Source: Alphaproteobacteria bacterium (GTDB lineage Bacteria > Pseudomonadota > Alphaproteobacteria > Sphingomonadales > Sphingomonadaceae). Taken from it: 64,000 nt of DNA. The stretch lies in contig VBAC01000001.1 in the NCBI GenBank assembly GCA_005883305.1, positions 2,585,793 through 2,649,792 on the forward strand. Direction: 5' to 3'. Below, in pieces: positions 42,556-51,648 of this stretch (the stretch's first letter is position 1; each line of letters starts with the position of its first letter). The notes below the pieces were generated by a model. It saw only the letters and a program-made list of their open reading frames with translations, did not search any database and was not told where the DNA came from. Both the position numbers and the translations under genes were made by a program.

Positions 42556-43416
42556 CTAAGCCGGTTCGAGGAACCCGTTGTGCACCGCCCCGTCGAGAGG
42601 GCCGTCGCCATTGGTGTCGACGAAGGACCAATCGCCCTGCCGCCGGATCTCCGTGAGGAGGGTGCCGAGCGCGAGCAGGCGCAGTTGCGGGAATTCGACG
42701 CCCGGACCGCTGCGCAGGCGAAGACCGTCGCGCGCGATCACTCGAAACCGCGGCAGGCCGGCGTGCCCGGTCCCGCCGGAAGCGGCGTTGCCGGCCGCGC
42801 TGAACTGGCCGAAGTCCTTCATGCCCGGGTTGACGATGTCGGGATCGACGCCGACTCCGCACAGCGTGTCGGGCATCAATTGCAGCATGTTCCAGCGATT
42901 CGATGCGCGGAACTGCGGCGTCTCCCGAAAGCCCCGCGACTGCGAAAGCCAGGTGAAATCGGCAAGGCCCTTGTCGAGGATCGTTCGGCACGTCAGGCCG
43001 GATCCGTAGACGCCGATTCGGTAGGATGGGAGCGCCGCGCCGTTGGCCATTTCGGCGCGGACGGCTTCGAAATAGGGCACGACAAACCGGGTGAGGTCTG
43101 CGCTCGATATGTCGAAATCGACCGCGAAATAGATGCCGCTTCCTGCCGGCTGGCCGAGATCATGGCCGTATTTGCGGCAATGCGCCGCATCGAGCGTCCC
43201 GTTCTTCGCCCCATATTCGGCGGGATCGCGGCCGCCGCGCTGGTGAACGATGCACAGGGAAAGACCCGAGGCAAGGACGGCATTGAATTCTTCCGTCCGG
43301 ATGACCTTTCGAGTCATGTCGCGGTTGTAATAGCGGATGACGGTGTTGATTCCGTTTGCCTTGAAGCAACTCAGCGCCTTGGTCACGTTGACGCTCGCGT
43401 CGACCACATGCTCCAT
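42556..43416 (-). CDS. DUF1906 glycoside-hydrolase-like protein with C-terminal SH3 domain
   Basis: 286 residues. N-terminal TIM-barrel-like DUF1906 domain: VVDASVNVTKALSCFKANGI, NTVIRYYNRD, GIYFAVDFDIS (acidic residue at the strand end) and RIGVYGSG. DUF1906 proteins resemble lysozyme-like glycoside hydrolases acting on the cell wall. The last 70 residues (DGLRLRSGPGVEFPQLRLLA) form an SH3b-like domain for wall binding. No signal peptide is visible at this start. Possibly phage-derived or a wall hydrolase. Confidence 0.82.
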   Translation of the reverse strand: MEHVVDASVNVTKALSCFKANGINTVIRYYNRDMTRKVIRTEEFNAVLASGLSLCIVHQRGGRDPAEYGAKNGTLDAAHCRKYGHDLGQPAGSGIYFAVDFDISSADLTRFVVPYFEAVRAEMANGAALPSYRIGVYGSGLTCRTILDKGLADFTWLSQSRGFRETPQFRASNRWNMLQLMPDTLCGVGVDPDIVNPGMKDFGQFSAAGNAASGGTGHAGLPRFRVIARDGLRLRSGPGVEFPQLRLLALGTLLTEIRRQGDWSFVDTNGDGPLDGAVHNGFLEPA

Positions 43417-43529
43417 GCCGCGCCTCCCCTTGCTGGAAAATCACCGACGAGTCGGTCGCCGCATCTTCCGGGATCGCGGGTATATTGGCAATGCCGCAAG
43501 ACGGTCGGCGATCCGGAAGATCCCGGCCC

Positions 43530-43955
43530 TCAGAAGTAGATGTCGACATAGTCCGTCAGCCCGTCGCACTCCTCCATCTGCTGAAGGCGCCAGTAGCGGC
43601 GGCGGCCGACGACCCGGAATTCGTAGATCCCGTCGCGCACGCATTCGCGGCCCCGATCGGGCGTATCGGTGATGACGATTCGGCCGTGGAAGGTCAGGCT
43701 GTCGCGGCCGATGCCCGACACGTCGCCGTCGATGGTCAGCCGTCCGCCGTTGCCGGCCTGGGAGCCCGCGAGGTGGACCCGCCCGCCCCGCTCCGTGACG
43801 GTCAGGCGGCCGCGCCGTTCCCACCCGATCCATTGCAGCGTGATGCCGCTATTGCCGCGCAGCCTGGCGAGGGCGGCCGGATCCTCGATATTGGTGGGCA
43901 GGACGGACGCGGAAACCTCGGGCGCGAGGAGCAAGGCGAGGAACAGGAACGTCAT
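43530..43955 (-). CDS. Hypothetical exported protein (141 aa)
   Basis: ATG at 43955 gives a hydrophobic signal peptide (TFLFLALLLAPEVSAS). The mature part looks like a small beta-rich protein (ALARLRGNSGITLQWIGWER, LTIDGDVSGIGRDSLTFHGR, FRVVGRRRYWRLQQMEECDG) with two Cys that could form a disulfide. No family recognised. The frame is open upstream to 44093, but that part is very basic and overlaps the EamA start. Confidence 0.65.
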   Translation of the reverse strand: MTFLFLALLLAPEVSASVLPTNIEDPAALARLRGNSGITLQWIGWERRGRLTVTERGGRVHLAGSQAGNGGRLTIDGDVSGIGRDSLTFHGRIVITDTPDRGRECVRDGIYEFRVVGRRRYWRLQQMEECDGLTDYVDIYF

Positions 43956-44035
43956 TGCCGGTCTCCCAACGAATTCGCTTCGCACTGGCCCGGTTTTAGG
44001 CGAGTGGGCGGGCAGGTCCAGAGCGGGAAGCCACG

Positions 44036-44932
44036 TTGAGCGCTGCGCAGAAATCCTCCGTTCCCGTCGCCTTCGCGGTGGCCACCGTCGCAATCGCCCT
44101 GTTCTCGGGGATGGACGCGCTGATGAAGCATCTCGCGCTCGCGCTCGGGACCTACAACGCGCTGCTGTGGCGGACGATGGCCGGCGCGGTCTTCGGCGGA
44201 TTGGTCTTCCTGGCGACTCGAACGCCCTGGCCCGCGCGCGCAGTGCTTCGACTCCATCTCATCCGCGGATCGCTTTCGGTGGTCATGGCGCTGACCTTCT
44301 TCTGGGGCCTCGCGCGGGTTCCGCTCGCCCATGGCGTGGCGCTCGCCTTCGTCGCCCCGCTGATCGCCCTGTTTCTTGCCGCCCTGATCCTCAAGGAGAA
44401 GATCGAGCGCCGCGCGATCTATGCCTCGATGCTCGGCTTCGCCGGAGTGGTCGTCATCCTCGCGGCCCAGGCCGAGGCGGCGCTGGGGCCGGAGGCGCTT
44501 CAGGGCTCGCTCTCGATCCTCTGCTCCGCGGGCCTTTATGCCTACAACATCATCCTGATGCGCCAGCAGGCGCAGGTCGCCCGCCCGATCGAGATCGCCT
44601 TCTTCATGAGCCTGATCATGACCAGCGGCTTCATGCTCGCGGCGCCCTTACTCGCGGAAATCCCGCCGGCGAGCGAGTTGCCGGCGATCGGAGGCGCCGC
44701 GGCGCTGGCCTTCGCCTCGCTGATCCTGCTCTCCTGGGCCTATGCCCGGGCCGAGGCGCAATATCTCGCACCGGTCGAATATACCGCCTTCATCTGGGCG
44801 GCGACCTTCGGCGTGCTGATCTTCGCCGAGCCGGTGCGGCCATTGACGGTGTTCGGAGCGGCGATGATCGTCGTCGCCTGCCTGATCGCCGCGCGGCGCA
44901 GCCGGGCGACCGATCCGGCGACGGGGGTCTAG
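44036..44932 (+). CDS. EamA-family (DMT superfamily) transporter
   Basis: 298 residues with ten hydrophobic helices in two EamA repeats (VAFAVATVAIALFSGMDALM; SLSILCSAGLYAYNIILMRQ). Exports or imports small metabolites; substrate unknown. The start is TTG at 44036 (TTG AGC) behind GCGGGAAG; the next in-frame ATG would cut the first helix. Confidence 0.88.
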   Translation: MSAAQKSSVPVAFAVATVAIALFSGMDALMKHLALALGTYNALLWRTMAGAVFGGLVFLATRTPWPARAVLRLHLIRGSLSVVMALTFFWGLARVPLAHGVALAFVAPLIALFLAALILKEKIERRAIYASMLGFAGVVVILAAQAEAALGPEALQGSLSILCSAGLYAYNIILMRQQAQVARPIEIAFFMSLIMTSGFMLAAPLLAEIPPASELPAIGGAAALAFASLILLSWAYARAEAQYLAPVEYTAFIWAATFGVLIFAEPVRPLTVFGAAMIVVACLIAARRSRATDPATGV

Positions 44933-44951
44933 CTGACATCAGCCTCTCAAT

Positions 44952-45053
44952 CCCTCCCCCTGAGGGGGAGGGTAGGGTGGGGGGTTTACGGAGTTCCTGA
45001 TTATGCGCGGACGCCGGATCCCCTCACCCCGACCCTCTCCCCATGGGAGAGGG
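44952..45053. repeat. Two GC-rich palindromes, CCCTCCCCCTGAGGGGGAGGG type
   Basis: CCCTCCCCC-TGA-GGGGGAGGG at 44952-44972 and CCCTCTCCC-CAT-GGGAGAGGG at 45033-45053 flank a spacer that reads GTAGGGTGGGGGG on one side and CCCCTCACCCCGA on the other. Together they form the same design as the elements at 53977 and 58871. It separates convergent EamA and DUF1345 genes. Confidence 0.75.
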
Positions 45054-45081
45054 AGTTAGTCGTACCGACTGTCGATACAGT

Positions 45082-45732
45082 CTATCCCCCCAGCACGTTG
45101 ATCGTGAAGGCGAGGATTCCGAGGTTGAAGACGAAGGCGCCCAGGCAGTGCATGGTCACGACGTCGCGCACCCGCTGCGAGCTGATCGCCACGTCGGAGG
45201 TCTGGAAGGTCATTCCCAGGGTGAAGGCGAAATAGGCGTAATCGAGGTAGCGCGCCGGCTCAGTCGCCGGCGGGAAATCGATCCCGCCCTCGGTGACGTC
45301 GAGATGGGCGTAATGGAGCGCGTAGACCGTGTTGGCGAACAGCCAGGCGGTGAGCAGCGTGCCGACGATCAGCAGCTTGGTCTTGAAGCCTATCCCTTCG
45401 GCCCCCGCGGTCTCCGCCGCCACGGCGGCAAGGATGGCCGCGAGCACGGCGAGGGTGATCGCCAGAAGCATCGCCCGGTTGGCATCGTTGGCCGCCGCAT
45501 GGGCGCGGATCGTCTCGGTATCGCCCGTCCTGAGCAGCGGCAGGCAGGAGGCGAGGAAGAGGCCGGCGGCAAGGTCGAAGCCGAGCATCAGGCCCTTGGC
45601 CGCCGCCTGCCGGAGCGGGTCGTCGACCAGGTCGCCCAGCGCGACCGCGGCGAGCGGCGCGGCGACGAGCAGCACCAGCACGAAGAGGATGAACCTGGCC
45701 GGAGCAATCCGGTTGCCGATCGTCTTTGCCAT
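45082..45732 (-). CDS. DUF1345 membrane protein
   Basis: 216 residues with about five membrane segments (ARFILFVLVLLVAAPLAAVA; MLLAITLAVLAAILAAVAAE; LIVGTLLTAWLFANTVYALH). The DUF1345 signature YALHYAHLDVTEGGIDFP and YAYFAFTLGMTFQTSDVAIS is clear. Function unknown. Divergent from the SMR gene across only 45 bp. Confidence 0.88.
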   Translation of the reverse strand: MAKTIGNRIAPARFILFVLVLLVAAPLAAVALGDLVDDPLRQAAAKGLMLGFDLAAGLFLASCLPLLRTGDTETIRAHAAANDANRAMLLAITLAVLAAILAAVAAETAGAEGIGFKTKLLIVGTLLTAWLFANTVYALHYAHLDVTEGGIDFPPATEPARYLDYAYFAFTLGMTFQTSDVAISSQRVRDVVTMHCLGAFVFNLGILAFTINVLGG

Positions 45733-45777
45733 GTCGTTACGGTAGCGCGGCCGCTCCGCCCCCGCTAATCCTTTCGC

Positions 45778-46092
45778 ATGGCGTGGCTTCTCCTCATCAT
45801 AGGCGGCTGCTTCGAGGTCGGCTTCACCACTTCGCTGCGCTTCGTCGACGGCTTCCGGAACCTGCCCTGGACGCTCGCCTTCCTCGTCTCGGTGGCGATC
45901 TCGATGGGGCTGCTCGAATATGCGGCGCGGACGATCCCGATGGGGACGGCCTATGCGGTGTGGGGCGGGATCGGAGCGCTCGGAACGGTGATCGTCGGCA
46001 TCTGGTTCTTCGGCGAGCCGGCGACGACGGTGCGCGTGATGCTGATCTTCGCGCTGGTCGCCTGCATCGCCGGGCTGAGGCTCACCGTTTGA
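45778..46092 (+). CDS. Small multidrug resistance (SMR) family transporter
   Basis: 104 residues, four helices, with the essential membrane-embedded Glu at position 13 (LLLIIGGCFEVGFTTSLRF) and the family segment TIPMGTAYAVWGGIGALGTV. Closest in pattern to the SugE/Gdx type, which exports guanidinium or quaternary ammonium ions; no guanidine riboswitch is present in the short upstream gap. Confidence 0.9.
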   Translation: MAWLLLIIGGCFEVGFTTSLRFVDGFRNLPWTLAFLVSVAISMGLLEYAARTIPMGTAYAVWGGIGALGTVIVGIWFFGEPATTVRVMLIFALVACIAGLRLTV

Positions 46093-46439
46093 GCGTGGAC
46101 GAGGGCCTCTACGCCTGGGTGGAGGAGGCGCTGGAGCCGATGGGGCCCGTCACCATGCGCAGAATGATGGGCGCTGCCGTGCTCTATCTCGACGGCGTAA
46201 TCTTCGCGGTGCTCGACGAGAGCGAAATCTGGTTCAAGTCGGATGGCGAGACAGACGCGGTCTGGGACGGCGAAGGTTGCGGCCGCTTCACCTTCAGGGC
46301 CAAGGACGGCCGGACCGAGACGATGAACTATCGCAGCGCCCCGAGCGACGTCTATGACGACGCGGAGGCGATGCGGCGCTGGGCGAGCCTCGGCCGCGAG
46401 GCCGGAACCCGCGCCGCCTCGACCCGAAAGAAGCGCTAG
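46089..46439 (+). CDS. TfoX N-terminal domain protein
   Basis: 116 residues from TTG 46089 (TTG AGC GTG; GTG at 46095 is the other choice). The TfoX_N pattern is seen in YAWVEEALEPMGPVTMRRMM, GAAVLYLDGVIFAVLDES and MNYRSAPSDVYDD. TfoX/Sxy is a competence regulator in gammaproteobacteria; small standalone domains such as this have no known role. It overlaps the SMR stop and is probably co-translated. Confidence 0.82.
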   Translation: MSVDEGLYAWVEEALEPMGPVTMRRMMGAAVLYLDGVIFAVLDESEIWFKSDGETDAVWDGEGCGRFTFRAKDGRTETMNYRSAPSDVYDDAEAMRRWASLGREAGTRAASTRKKR

Positions 46440-46463
46440 CCTCGAAACCGATCAGCCTGAATC

Positions 46464-46594
46464 GTTCCCCGGCGAAAGGGCCCCCATCAAAGTCGTACTT
46501 TGATGGGACCTCCAGGAGCCGGAGGCTTTTCGCAAGGCCGTCGCGTCCGGGCCCGGCGAGCGCCGGGCCTGGGCCCCGGCCTTCGCCTGGGAAC
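46464..46594. repeat. Inverted repeat, GTTCCCCGGCGAAAGG family, copy 1
   Basis: GTTCCCCGGCGAAAGG at the left and CCTTCGCCTGGGAAC at the right. Inside is CCCCCATCAAAGT/ACTTTGATGGG, a hairpin with the same AAAGT-N-GTACTTT core as in the repeat at 41176, and CCTCCAGGAGCCGGAGGC. Confidence 0.8.
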
Positions 46595-46622
46595 AGCATG
46601 TGCAGCCCGATCGGATTCCGCG

Positions 46623-48149
46623 CTAGGGCCGGTGCGGCCGCAAATGCGGGGCGATCTCCGGGCTCTCCTCGATCGACGGCAGGAATCTCGGCTCGACGAT
46701 GCGATGCGAGGCCTGCTCATAGGCATAGCCGAGCGAGAGGATCCGCGCGTCGTCCCATTTGGCGCCGATGAAGGACAGGCCGACGGGAAGGCCGCGGACC
46801 TGGCCCATCGGGACGGTCAGGTGCGGATAGCCGGCGACAGCGGCGAGGGCGCCCGCTCCGCCGCCCGAAATCTGGTCGCCGTTGACCGCGTCGATCGGCC
46901 ATGCCGGCGGCATGGTCGGGCCGACGAGGGCAACGAGGTTATGCTCGCGCAACACCCGGTCGATCCCCTCCGCCCCGGTGAGGCGAAGGCTGGTCGCCCG
47001 GGCGGTCCGGTAGGCCTCGTCGAGGCCCGCGGTCGCCTCGGCCTGCTCGAACAGCTCCTGGCCGAACAGCGACAGCTCCTCCTCCGCATGGGCGCGGTTG
47101 AAGACGATCAGATCGGCGAGCGTTCGGCTGCGAACGGCCGGCGCGGTGGTGGCGAGATAGGCGTTCAAATCGGCCTTGAGCTCGGCCATCAGGACGACGA
47201 GCTCGTTGCGGCCGATCTCCTGGCGACCGGGAAATTCGGCGATGTCGACGAGCACCGCGCCCTGCGCGCGAAGCACGGCCAGAGCCTCGTCGAGGGCGGC
47301 GTTGGTGCCGAAGCCCGAGGCGAAGCGCATCACCCCGATCCGGGCGCCGCGCAGCGAATGGGCGTCGAGGGCGGCGGCGTAATCGGTCCGCCGGGCGTCG
47401 GCCTCGACGGTTGCCGGGTCGGCCGGGTCGCTTCCGGCGATCGCGCTCAGCACCAGCGCGGCGTCGCGCACATAGCGGGTCATCGGCCCCGGCGTGTCCT
47501 GGCTGTGGCTGATCGGAACGACCCGGCTGCGGCTGACCAGGCCCACGGTCGGCTTGAAGCCGACGATGCCGTTGATCGCCGACGGGCAGGTGATCGATCC
47601 GTCGGTCTCGGTGCCGATCGCCGCCGGCACCATTCCCGCGGCCACCGCGGCGCCGCTGCCGGAGGAGGAGCCGCAGGGATTGCGATTGAGCGCGTGCGGG
47701 TTGCGAGTCTGGCCGCCGACCGCGCTCCAGCCGGAGATCGAGTTGTTGGAGCGGATGTTGGCCCATTCCGAAAGGTTGGTCTTGCCAAGGATCACCGCCC
47801 CCGCCGCGCGCAGCCGGGCGACCAAAGGCGCGTCGCGGTCGGTGACGTTGCCGGCGAGCGCGAGGCTTCCGGCGGTGGTCGGAAGCGGCCCCAGAGTCTC
47901 GATATTGTCCTTGATCAGGATCGGCATTCCGAACAGCGGCCCGCGCGCGCGCCGGTTGCGGTCGAGCGCGCGCGCCTGATCGAGCGCCGTCGGATCGACA
48001 GCCAGCACCGCGTTGACGCGGGGGTTGAGTTGCTCGATCCGGCGCAACGCCTCGCGGGTCTGAGTCTCGGCGCTGTCCGGTTGCTGACCTGAAGACATGG
48101 TCGAGACTCCGGCCAGCAGGGCAGCGGCCAACAAAAAGATGCGCGGCAT
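46623..48149 (-). CDS. Exported amidase (amidase signature family)
   Basis: 508 residues with a signal peptide (RIFLLAAALLAGVSTMSSG). The Ser-cisSer-Lys triad: Lys in MPILIKDNIET, Ser in NPCGSSSGSGAAVAAG, nucleophile Ser in GTETDGSITCPSAINGIVGF. Hydrolyses amides; peptide amidase-like members act on C-terminally amidated peptides. Located head-to-tail with the M61 peptidase gene, which precedes it by 8 bp on the other side, so both could be co-transcribed. Confidence 0.92.
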   Translation of the reverse strand: MPRIFLLAAALLAGVSTMSSGQQPDSAETQTREALRRIEQLNPRVNAVLAVDPTALDQARALDRNRRARGPLFGMPILIKDNIETLGPLPTTAGSLALAGNVTDRDAPLVARLRAAGAVILGKTNLSEWANIRSNNSISGWSAVGGQTRNPHALNRNPCGSSSGSGAAVAAGMVPAAIGTETDGSITCPSAINGIVGFKPTVGLVSRSRVVPISHSQDTPGPMTRYVRDAALVLSAIAGSDPADPATVEADARRTDYAAALDAHSLRGARIGVMRFASGFGTNAALDEALAVLRAQGAVLVDIAEFPGRQEIGRNELVVLMAELKADLNAYLATTAPAVRSRTLADLIVFNRAHAEEELSLFGQELFEQAEATAGLDEAYRTARATSLRLTGAEGIDRVLREHNLVALVGPTMPPAWPIDAVNGDQISGGGAGALAAVAGYPHLTVPMGQVRGLPVGLSFIGAKWDDARILSLGYAYEQASHRIVEPRFLPSIEESPEIAPHLRPHRP

Positions 48150-48157
48150 AAGTCCCC

Positions 48158-50071
48158 CTATGGCAGCGGCGCGAGCAACGCGTCGAGGCCCGAGGGCCCG
48201 GTCCCCACCCGCTCCAGCGCTGGATAGCGAAGCCCGTCATGATAATCGAGCGCGACCTCGCGATAGCGGTCGCCGCGCTTGATCAGCAGGCGGATCGGAT
48301 CGCGGCTGGTGTGGGCGGCGGCGATGGCGCGGCGGAACAGGTCGTTGGAATATTGCTCGCCGCCCACCGCGACGATCGTCGCCCCCGCGGTGGCGCCGAC
48401 GTCGAACATCGGCGAATCCCAGGCCACTCCGCTGATCCGCCCGCCCTCGCCGATCACCGCTCCGACGCTGAAGGTGAGATCGAGGATCTTGCGGTCCTTC
48501 TCGCGCGACTTGAAGTAAGCCGAAGGCGTGTCGCGATAGACCAGCCGGTAGCCGCCGGCGGCGATCCAATCGAGCGGCGCATGCGGGCGGACCCGGTCCA
48601 CGCGCTCGTGGAGGTAGGCCGCCCAGTCGAAGGGCGCGATTGCGTTGAGGGTCGCGACGACGTCGTCGAAAGTGTAGGTGGCGACGCCCTGATCGCCCGG
48701 GTTCACGCCGAAGAAGGCGCGGGCGAAATCGTTCATCGAGCGGCGGCCGCCGCTAAGCTGTCGAAGCCGGGCATCCACCTCGAGCCAGATCAGCATGCCT
48801 TCCGAATAATAATCCTCGCCGCGCATCCAGCTCGGCCAGGGCTGCGAGCGGCGCGCCTGGACGATCGGGTCGTTGGTCGTGTCGATCAGCGGGCGCCAGG
48901 AGCGGCCGGGAAGGGTGTCGTAGAAGGCGGCGGTGCGCGCGAGCTCGTCGAGCACGTCGGCGGTCGGCATCAGGCCGGAGCGCGCGGCGAGGATATTGCC
49001 CCAGAATTGCGTCTGCCCCTCGTAGACCCAGAGCAGGCTGTCGCGCATCGGCACGTTGTAATTGGGCGTCCACAGGTCCGCCGGGCGGCGGTACTTGCCG
49101 TTCCAGCTATGGGTGAACTCGTGGGTCAGGAGGTCGCGTCCCGCCGAGCCCGAATTCCAGTCGGTGAAATAGTCGCGCGGGTGGCTGTTCTCGGACGAGC
49201 GCAGATGCTCGAGCCCGATCCCGCCGAGCTCGTCGGTCAGCGCGACGAGATATTCGTACTCGTCGAAATGGACCGTGCCGAACAATTTGACTTCCTGCTC
49301 GGCGGCGCGGCGGTGGATGGCGATCTGCTCGGGAGTCGCGGCGAGGTCGCCCGGTTCGTCGGCAAACAGGTTGAGGTTGATGTTCTCGGTCAGCCGCTCG
49401 CGCCGGTAATAGCGCCCGGCGAAGACCGGGGAGTCGACCAGGGTCTCGTAGGGCACGGTGCGATAGGTCAGGCGGTTGCCGGCTCTGGCGGCGACGTCGA
49501 GCGAGGTCGCCGCGCTCCAGCCGGCGGGATAGGCGACGACCGCCTCGATCGGGATTCCGCGGGTGAAATAGCCGGCCGGGTAGAGCGACATCTTCTCCCA
49601 TTGCAGGTTCAGCATGTTGGGGGTCATCGTCACCCGGCCCTGGCCGGGATCGGTCGGCGAGAGATGCTGGAATTCGACGCGCAGCGATCGGGCGCCCTCG
49701 GGCACGTCGACGTGGAAGGCGTAGACGTAGGAGGAATCGCGCCGCCACTCGACGGGGCGGCCGTTGGCGGTGATCCGAAGGCCGGCGATCGAGTTGATCG
49801 GTCCGCGCGGTCCGTGATTGCCCGGAAGCCATTCCGGATAGAGCAGGGTCAGCGGCCCCGGTCCGGCGACGGGGATCGTTTCGACGACCCGGTAGATGCC
49901 GCGGCTGGTGTCGCTGGCGTCGACCTCGAGGCGCAAGGTACCGGGATAAGGCACGTCGCGCGGCGCGGGCATGGCGGCTTCCATCGGCAGCGGCTGGGGA
50001 ATTGCCGTGCCGACCTGGGCGAGGGCGGGCATGGCGATGCAGGCGGCGGCGGCGAGCAGGACGAGACGCAT
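48158..50071 (-). CDS. Exported M61-family aminopeptidase with PDZ domain
   Basis: 637 residues from ATG 50071 with a signal peptide (RLVLLAAAACIAMPALAQ). Zinc peptidase motif HEFTHSW (about residues 317-323) with the third ligand Glu in VYEGQTQFW, as in M61 glycyl aminopeptidases. A C-terminal PDZ-like domain follows (GVAWDSPMFDVGATAGATIV, then IRLLIKRGDRYREVALDY). Likely a periplasmic aminopeptidase. The frame extends further up, through a repeat, but only 50071 gives a signal peptide. Confidence 0.92.
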   Translation of the reverse strand: MRLVLLAAAACIAMPALAQVGTAIPQPLPMEAAMPAPRDVPYPGTLRLEVDASDTSRGIYRVVETIPVAGPGPLTLLYPEWLPGNHGPRGPINSIAGLRITANGRPVEWRRDSSYVYAFHVDVPEGARSLRVEFQHLSPTDPGQGRVTMTPNMLNLQWEKMSLYPAGYFTRGIPIEAVVAYPAGWSAATSLDVAARAGNRLTYRTVPYETLVDSPVFAGRYYRRERLTENINLNLFADEPGDLAATPEQIAIHRRAAEQEVKLFGTVHFDEYEYLVALTDELGGIGLEHLRSSENSHPRDYFTDWNSGSAGRDLLTHEFTHSWNGKYRRPADLWTPNYNVPMRDSLLWVYEGQTQFWGNILAARSGLMPTADVLDELARTAAFYDTLPGRSWRPLIDTTNDPIVQARRSQPWPSWMRGEDYYSEGMLIWLEVDARLRQLSGGRRSMNDFARAFFGVNPGDQGVATYTFDDVVATLNAIAPFDWAAYLHERVDRVRPHAPLDWIAAGGYRLVYRDTPSAYFKSREKDRKILDLTFSVGAVIGEGGRISGVAWDSPMFDVGATAGATIVAVGGEQYSNDLFRRAIAAAHTSRDPIRLLIKRGDRYREVALDYHDGLRYPALERVGTGPSGLDALLAPLP

Positions 50072-50158
50072 GGGGCGGACTCCGAGAGAAGGCGCGGCCT
50101 CTCTAAAACCTCGGCCGAGCCATCGTCCAGAGGGTTGGGGGGTTCGCGCGGAGCATAA

Positions 50159-50281
50159 CCTCTCCCCCGTTCCCCGGCGAAGGCCGGGGTCCAGGCCGGC
50201 GCGAGCCGGACTCGGGCGTAAAGGTGGAGAAAAAGCCTCCGGCTCCTGGGCCCCGGCCTTCGCCGGGGAACGAGGGAGAGG
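50159..50281. repeat. Inverted repeat, GTTCCCCGGCGAAGGCC family, copy 2
   Basis: CCTCTCCCCCGTTCCCCGGC at the left, GGGGAACGAGGGAGAGG at the right: nearly perfect arms of over 30 bp. The middle has GGCCGGCGCGAGCCGG and CCTCCGGCTCCTGGG. Lies between M61 peptidase and ppa, upstream of the former on the minus strand. Confidence 0.82.
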
Positions 50282-50313
50282 GAGTCTTCCGAGCCCCTCA
50301 ACGGCGACCGCGC

Positions 50314-50841
50314 CTACCCCTTGGCCCGCTCGATCGCCTCCATGATGAACCGCTCGGCGACCTCGCGGCCGCCCCAGCCGTTGAGCTTGGCCCATTTGCC
50401 GGGCTCGAGGTCCTTATAGTGGGTGAAGAAATGCTCGACCTGCTGCTTGACGATCGGCGGCAGATCGTCCGCCTCGTCGACGTCCGAATAATAAGGGAAG
50501 GTCGAATCGACCGGCACGGTGATCAGTTTCTCGTCGCCGCCCTTGTCGTCGTCCATCAGCAGCACGCCGACCGGGCGAACCCGGATCACGCAGCCGGGGA
50601 TCAGCGGCGAGCGGGCGATGACCAGAGCGTCGAGCGGGTCGCCGTCCTCGCCCAAAGTGTGAGGTACGAAGCCGTAATTGGCCGGATAGCGCATCGGGGT
50701 GTGGAGGATGCGGTCGACGAAGATCGCGCCCGATTTCTTGTCGAACTCGTATTTCACCGGCTCGCCGCCGAGCGGCACTTCGATGACCACGTTGATTCGC
50801 CCGGGCGGCTGGTCGCCCGCGGGGATGAGATCGATGTTCAT
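50314..50841 (-). CDS. ppa: Inorganic pyrophosphatase (family I)
   Basis: 175 residues from ATG 50841. The signature DGDPLDALV with its metal-binding Asp residues, KYEFDKKSGAIFVDRIL and YPANYGFVPHTL are all typical. Hydrolyses pyrophosphate and so drives biosynthesis. Divergent from the glycosyltransferase-like gene. Confidence 0.97.
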   Translation of the reverse strand: MNIDLIPAGDQPPGRINVVIEVPLGGEPVKYEFDKKSGAIFVDRILHTPMRYPANYGFVPHTLGEDGDPLDALVIARSPLIPGCVIRVRPVGVLLMDDDKGGDEKLITVPVDSTFPYYSDVDEADDLPPIVKQQVEHFFTHYKDLEPGKWAKLNGWGGREVAERFIMEAIERAKG

Positions 50842-50906
50842 GATGGCGCGCGCCCTACACTGGCCGCTGTTGCGAGTCACGCCGCGGCGTTGCATGAGGC
50901 GGGGCG

Positions 50907-51608
50907 ATGAAAATAGCGATCTGCATTCCCCGCTACGGCGACACCAAGGGCGATTTCGCGATCAGCCTGGCGCGGATGATCGCCCACAGCCTGGGGCCCC
51001 GGCAGGACCCGAGGCTGGAGATCGAGATCTTCTCGGTCTCGTCGTCCGACTTGCCGCTGAGCCGCACCGAATTGCTCAAAAGCGCGATCCAGTGGCAGGC
51101 GCGCTACCTGCTGTGGCTCGACAGCGATCATGTGTTCCCGCGCGACGCTCTGCTTCGCCTGCTCGCCCACAAATTGCCGGTCGTCGGCTGCAACCAGCCG
51201 CGCCGCGCCGATCCCACCGGCCCGGTCGCGGTCAAGCTGAACGCGGCGGGCGAGATGGAATATGTCTGGACGACCAAGGCCAAGGCGGCGGCGCGCGAGG
51301 TCGAGGAGGTCTGGCACGTCGGCCTCGCCTTCTGCCTGATGGACATGAACGTCCTCCACCAGGTGAAGGCGCATGTGGAGCAGGGCGTCGGCTGGGATCA
51401 ATGGGCGCCGTTCGACCGCAAATTGCTGCCGGGCACGAACGCGCGGATGGGCGAGGACGTCTCCTTCTTCCGCGAGCTGACCGACGCCGGGGTCAAGGTC
51501 CATGTCGACCATGCTCTGTCCTGGGAGGTCGGCCATATCCACGAGCGGGTGATTACCAACGCCGATGCCGAGGCGCAGAAAGAGGCCTGGCTCGCGCGCA
51601 AATCCTGA
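50907..51608 (+). CDS. Glycosyltransferase-like protein (GT-A fold)
   Basis: 233 residues. N-terminal [20 protein letters not shown], then [19 protein letters not shown] with a DxD-type motif (DSD), and [20 protein letters not shown] near the end, which is how GT-A enzymes continue. No membrane segment or signal. The sugar is unknown. Similar proteins are also found in prophages. Confidence 0.65.
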   Translation: MKIAICIPRYGDTKGDFAISLARMIAHSLGPRQDPRLEIEIFSVSSSDLPLSRTELLKSAIQWQARYLLWLDSDHVFPRDALLRLLAHKLPVVGCNQPRRADPTGPVAVKLNAAGEMEYVWTTKAKAAAREVEEVWHVGLAFCLMDMNVLHQVKAHVEQGVGWDQWAPFDRKLLPGTNARMGEDVSFFRELTDAGVKVHVDHALSWEVGHIHERVITNADAEAQKEAWLARKS

Positions 51609-51648
51609 GCGGTTCCCAAGCGACCCAAAACTGCTAAGTGGCCGCCTT

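Noticed and set aside
45733..45777. Guanidine riboswitch before the SMR gene
   Set aside because: Only 45 bp lie between the divergent genes, too short for such an element, and no conserved motif is seen.
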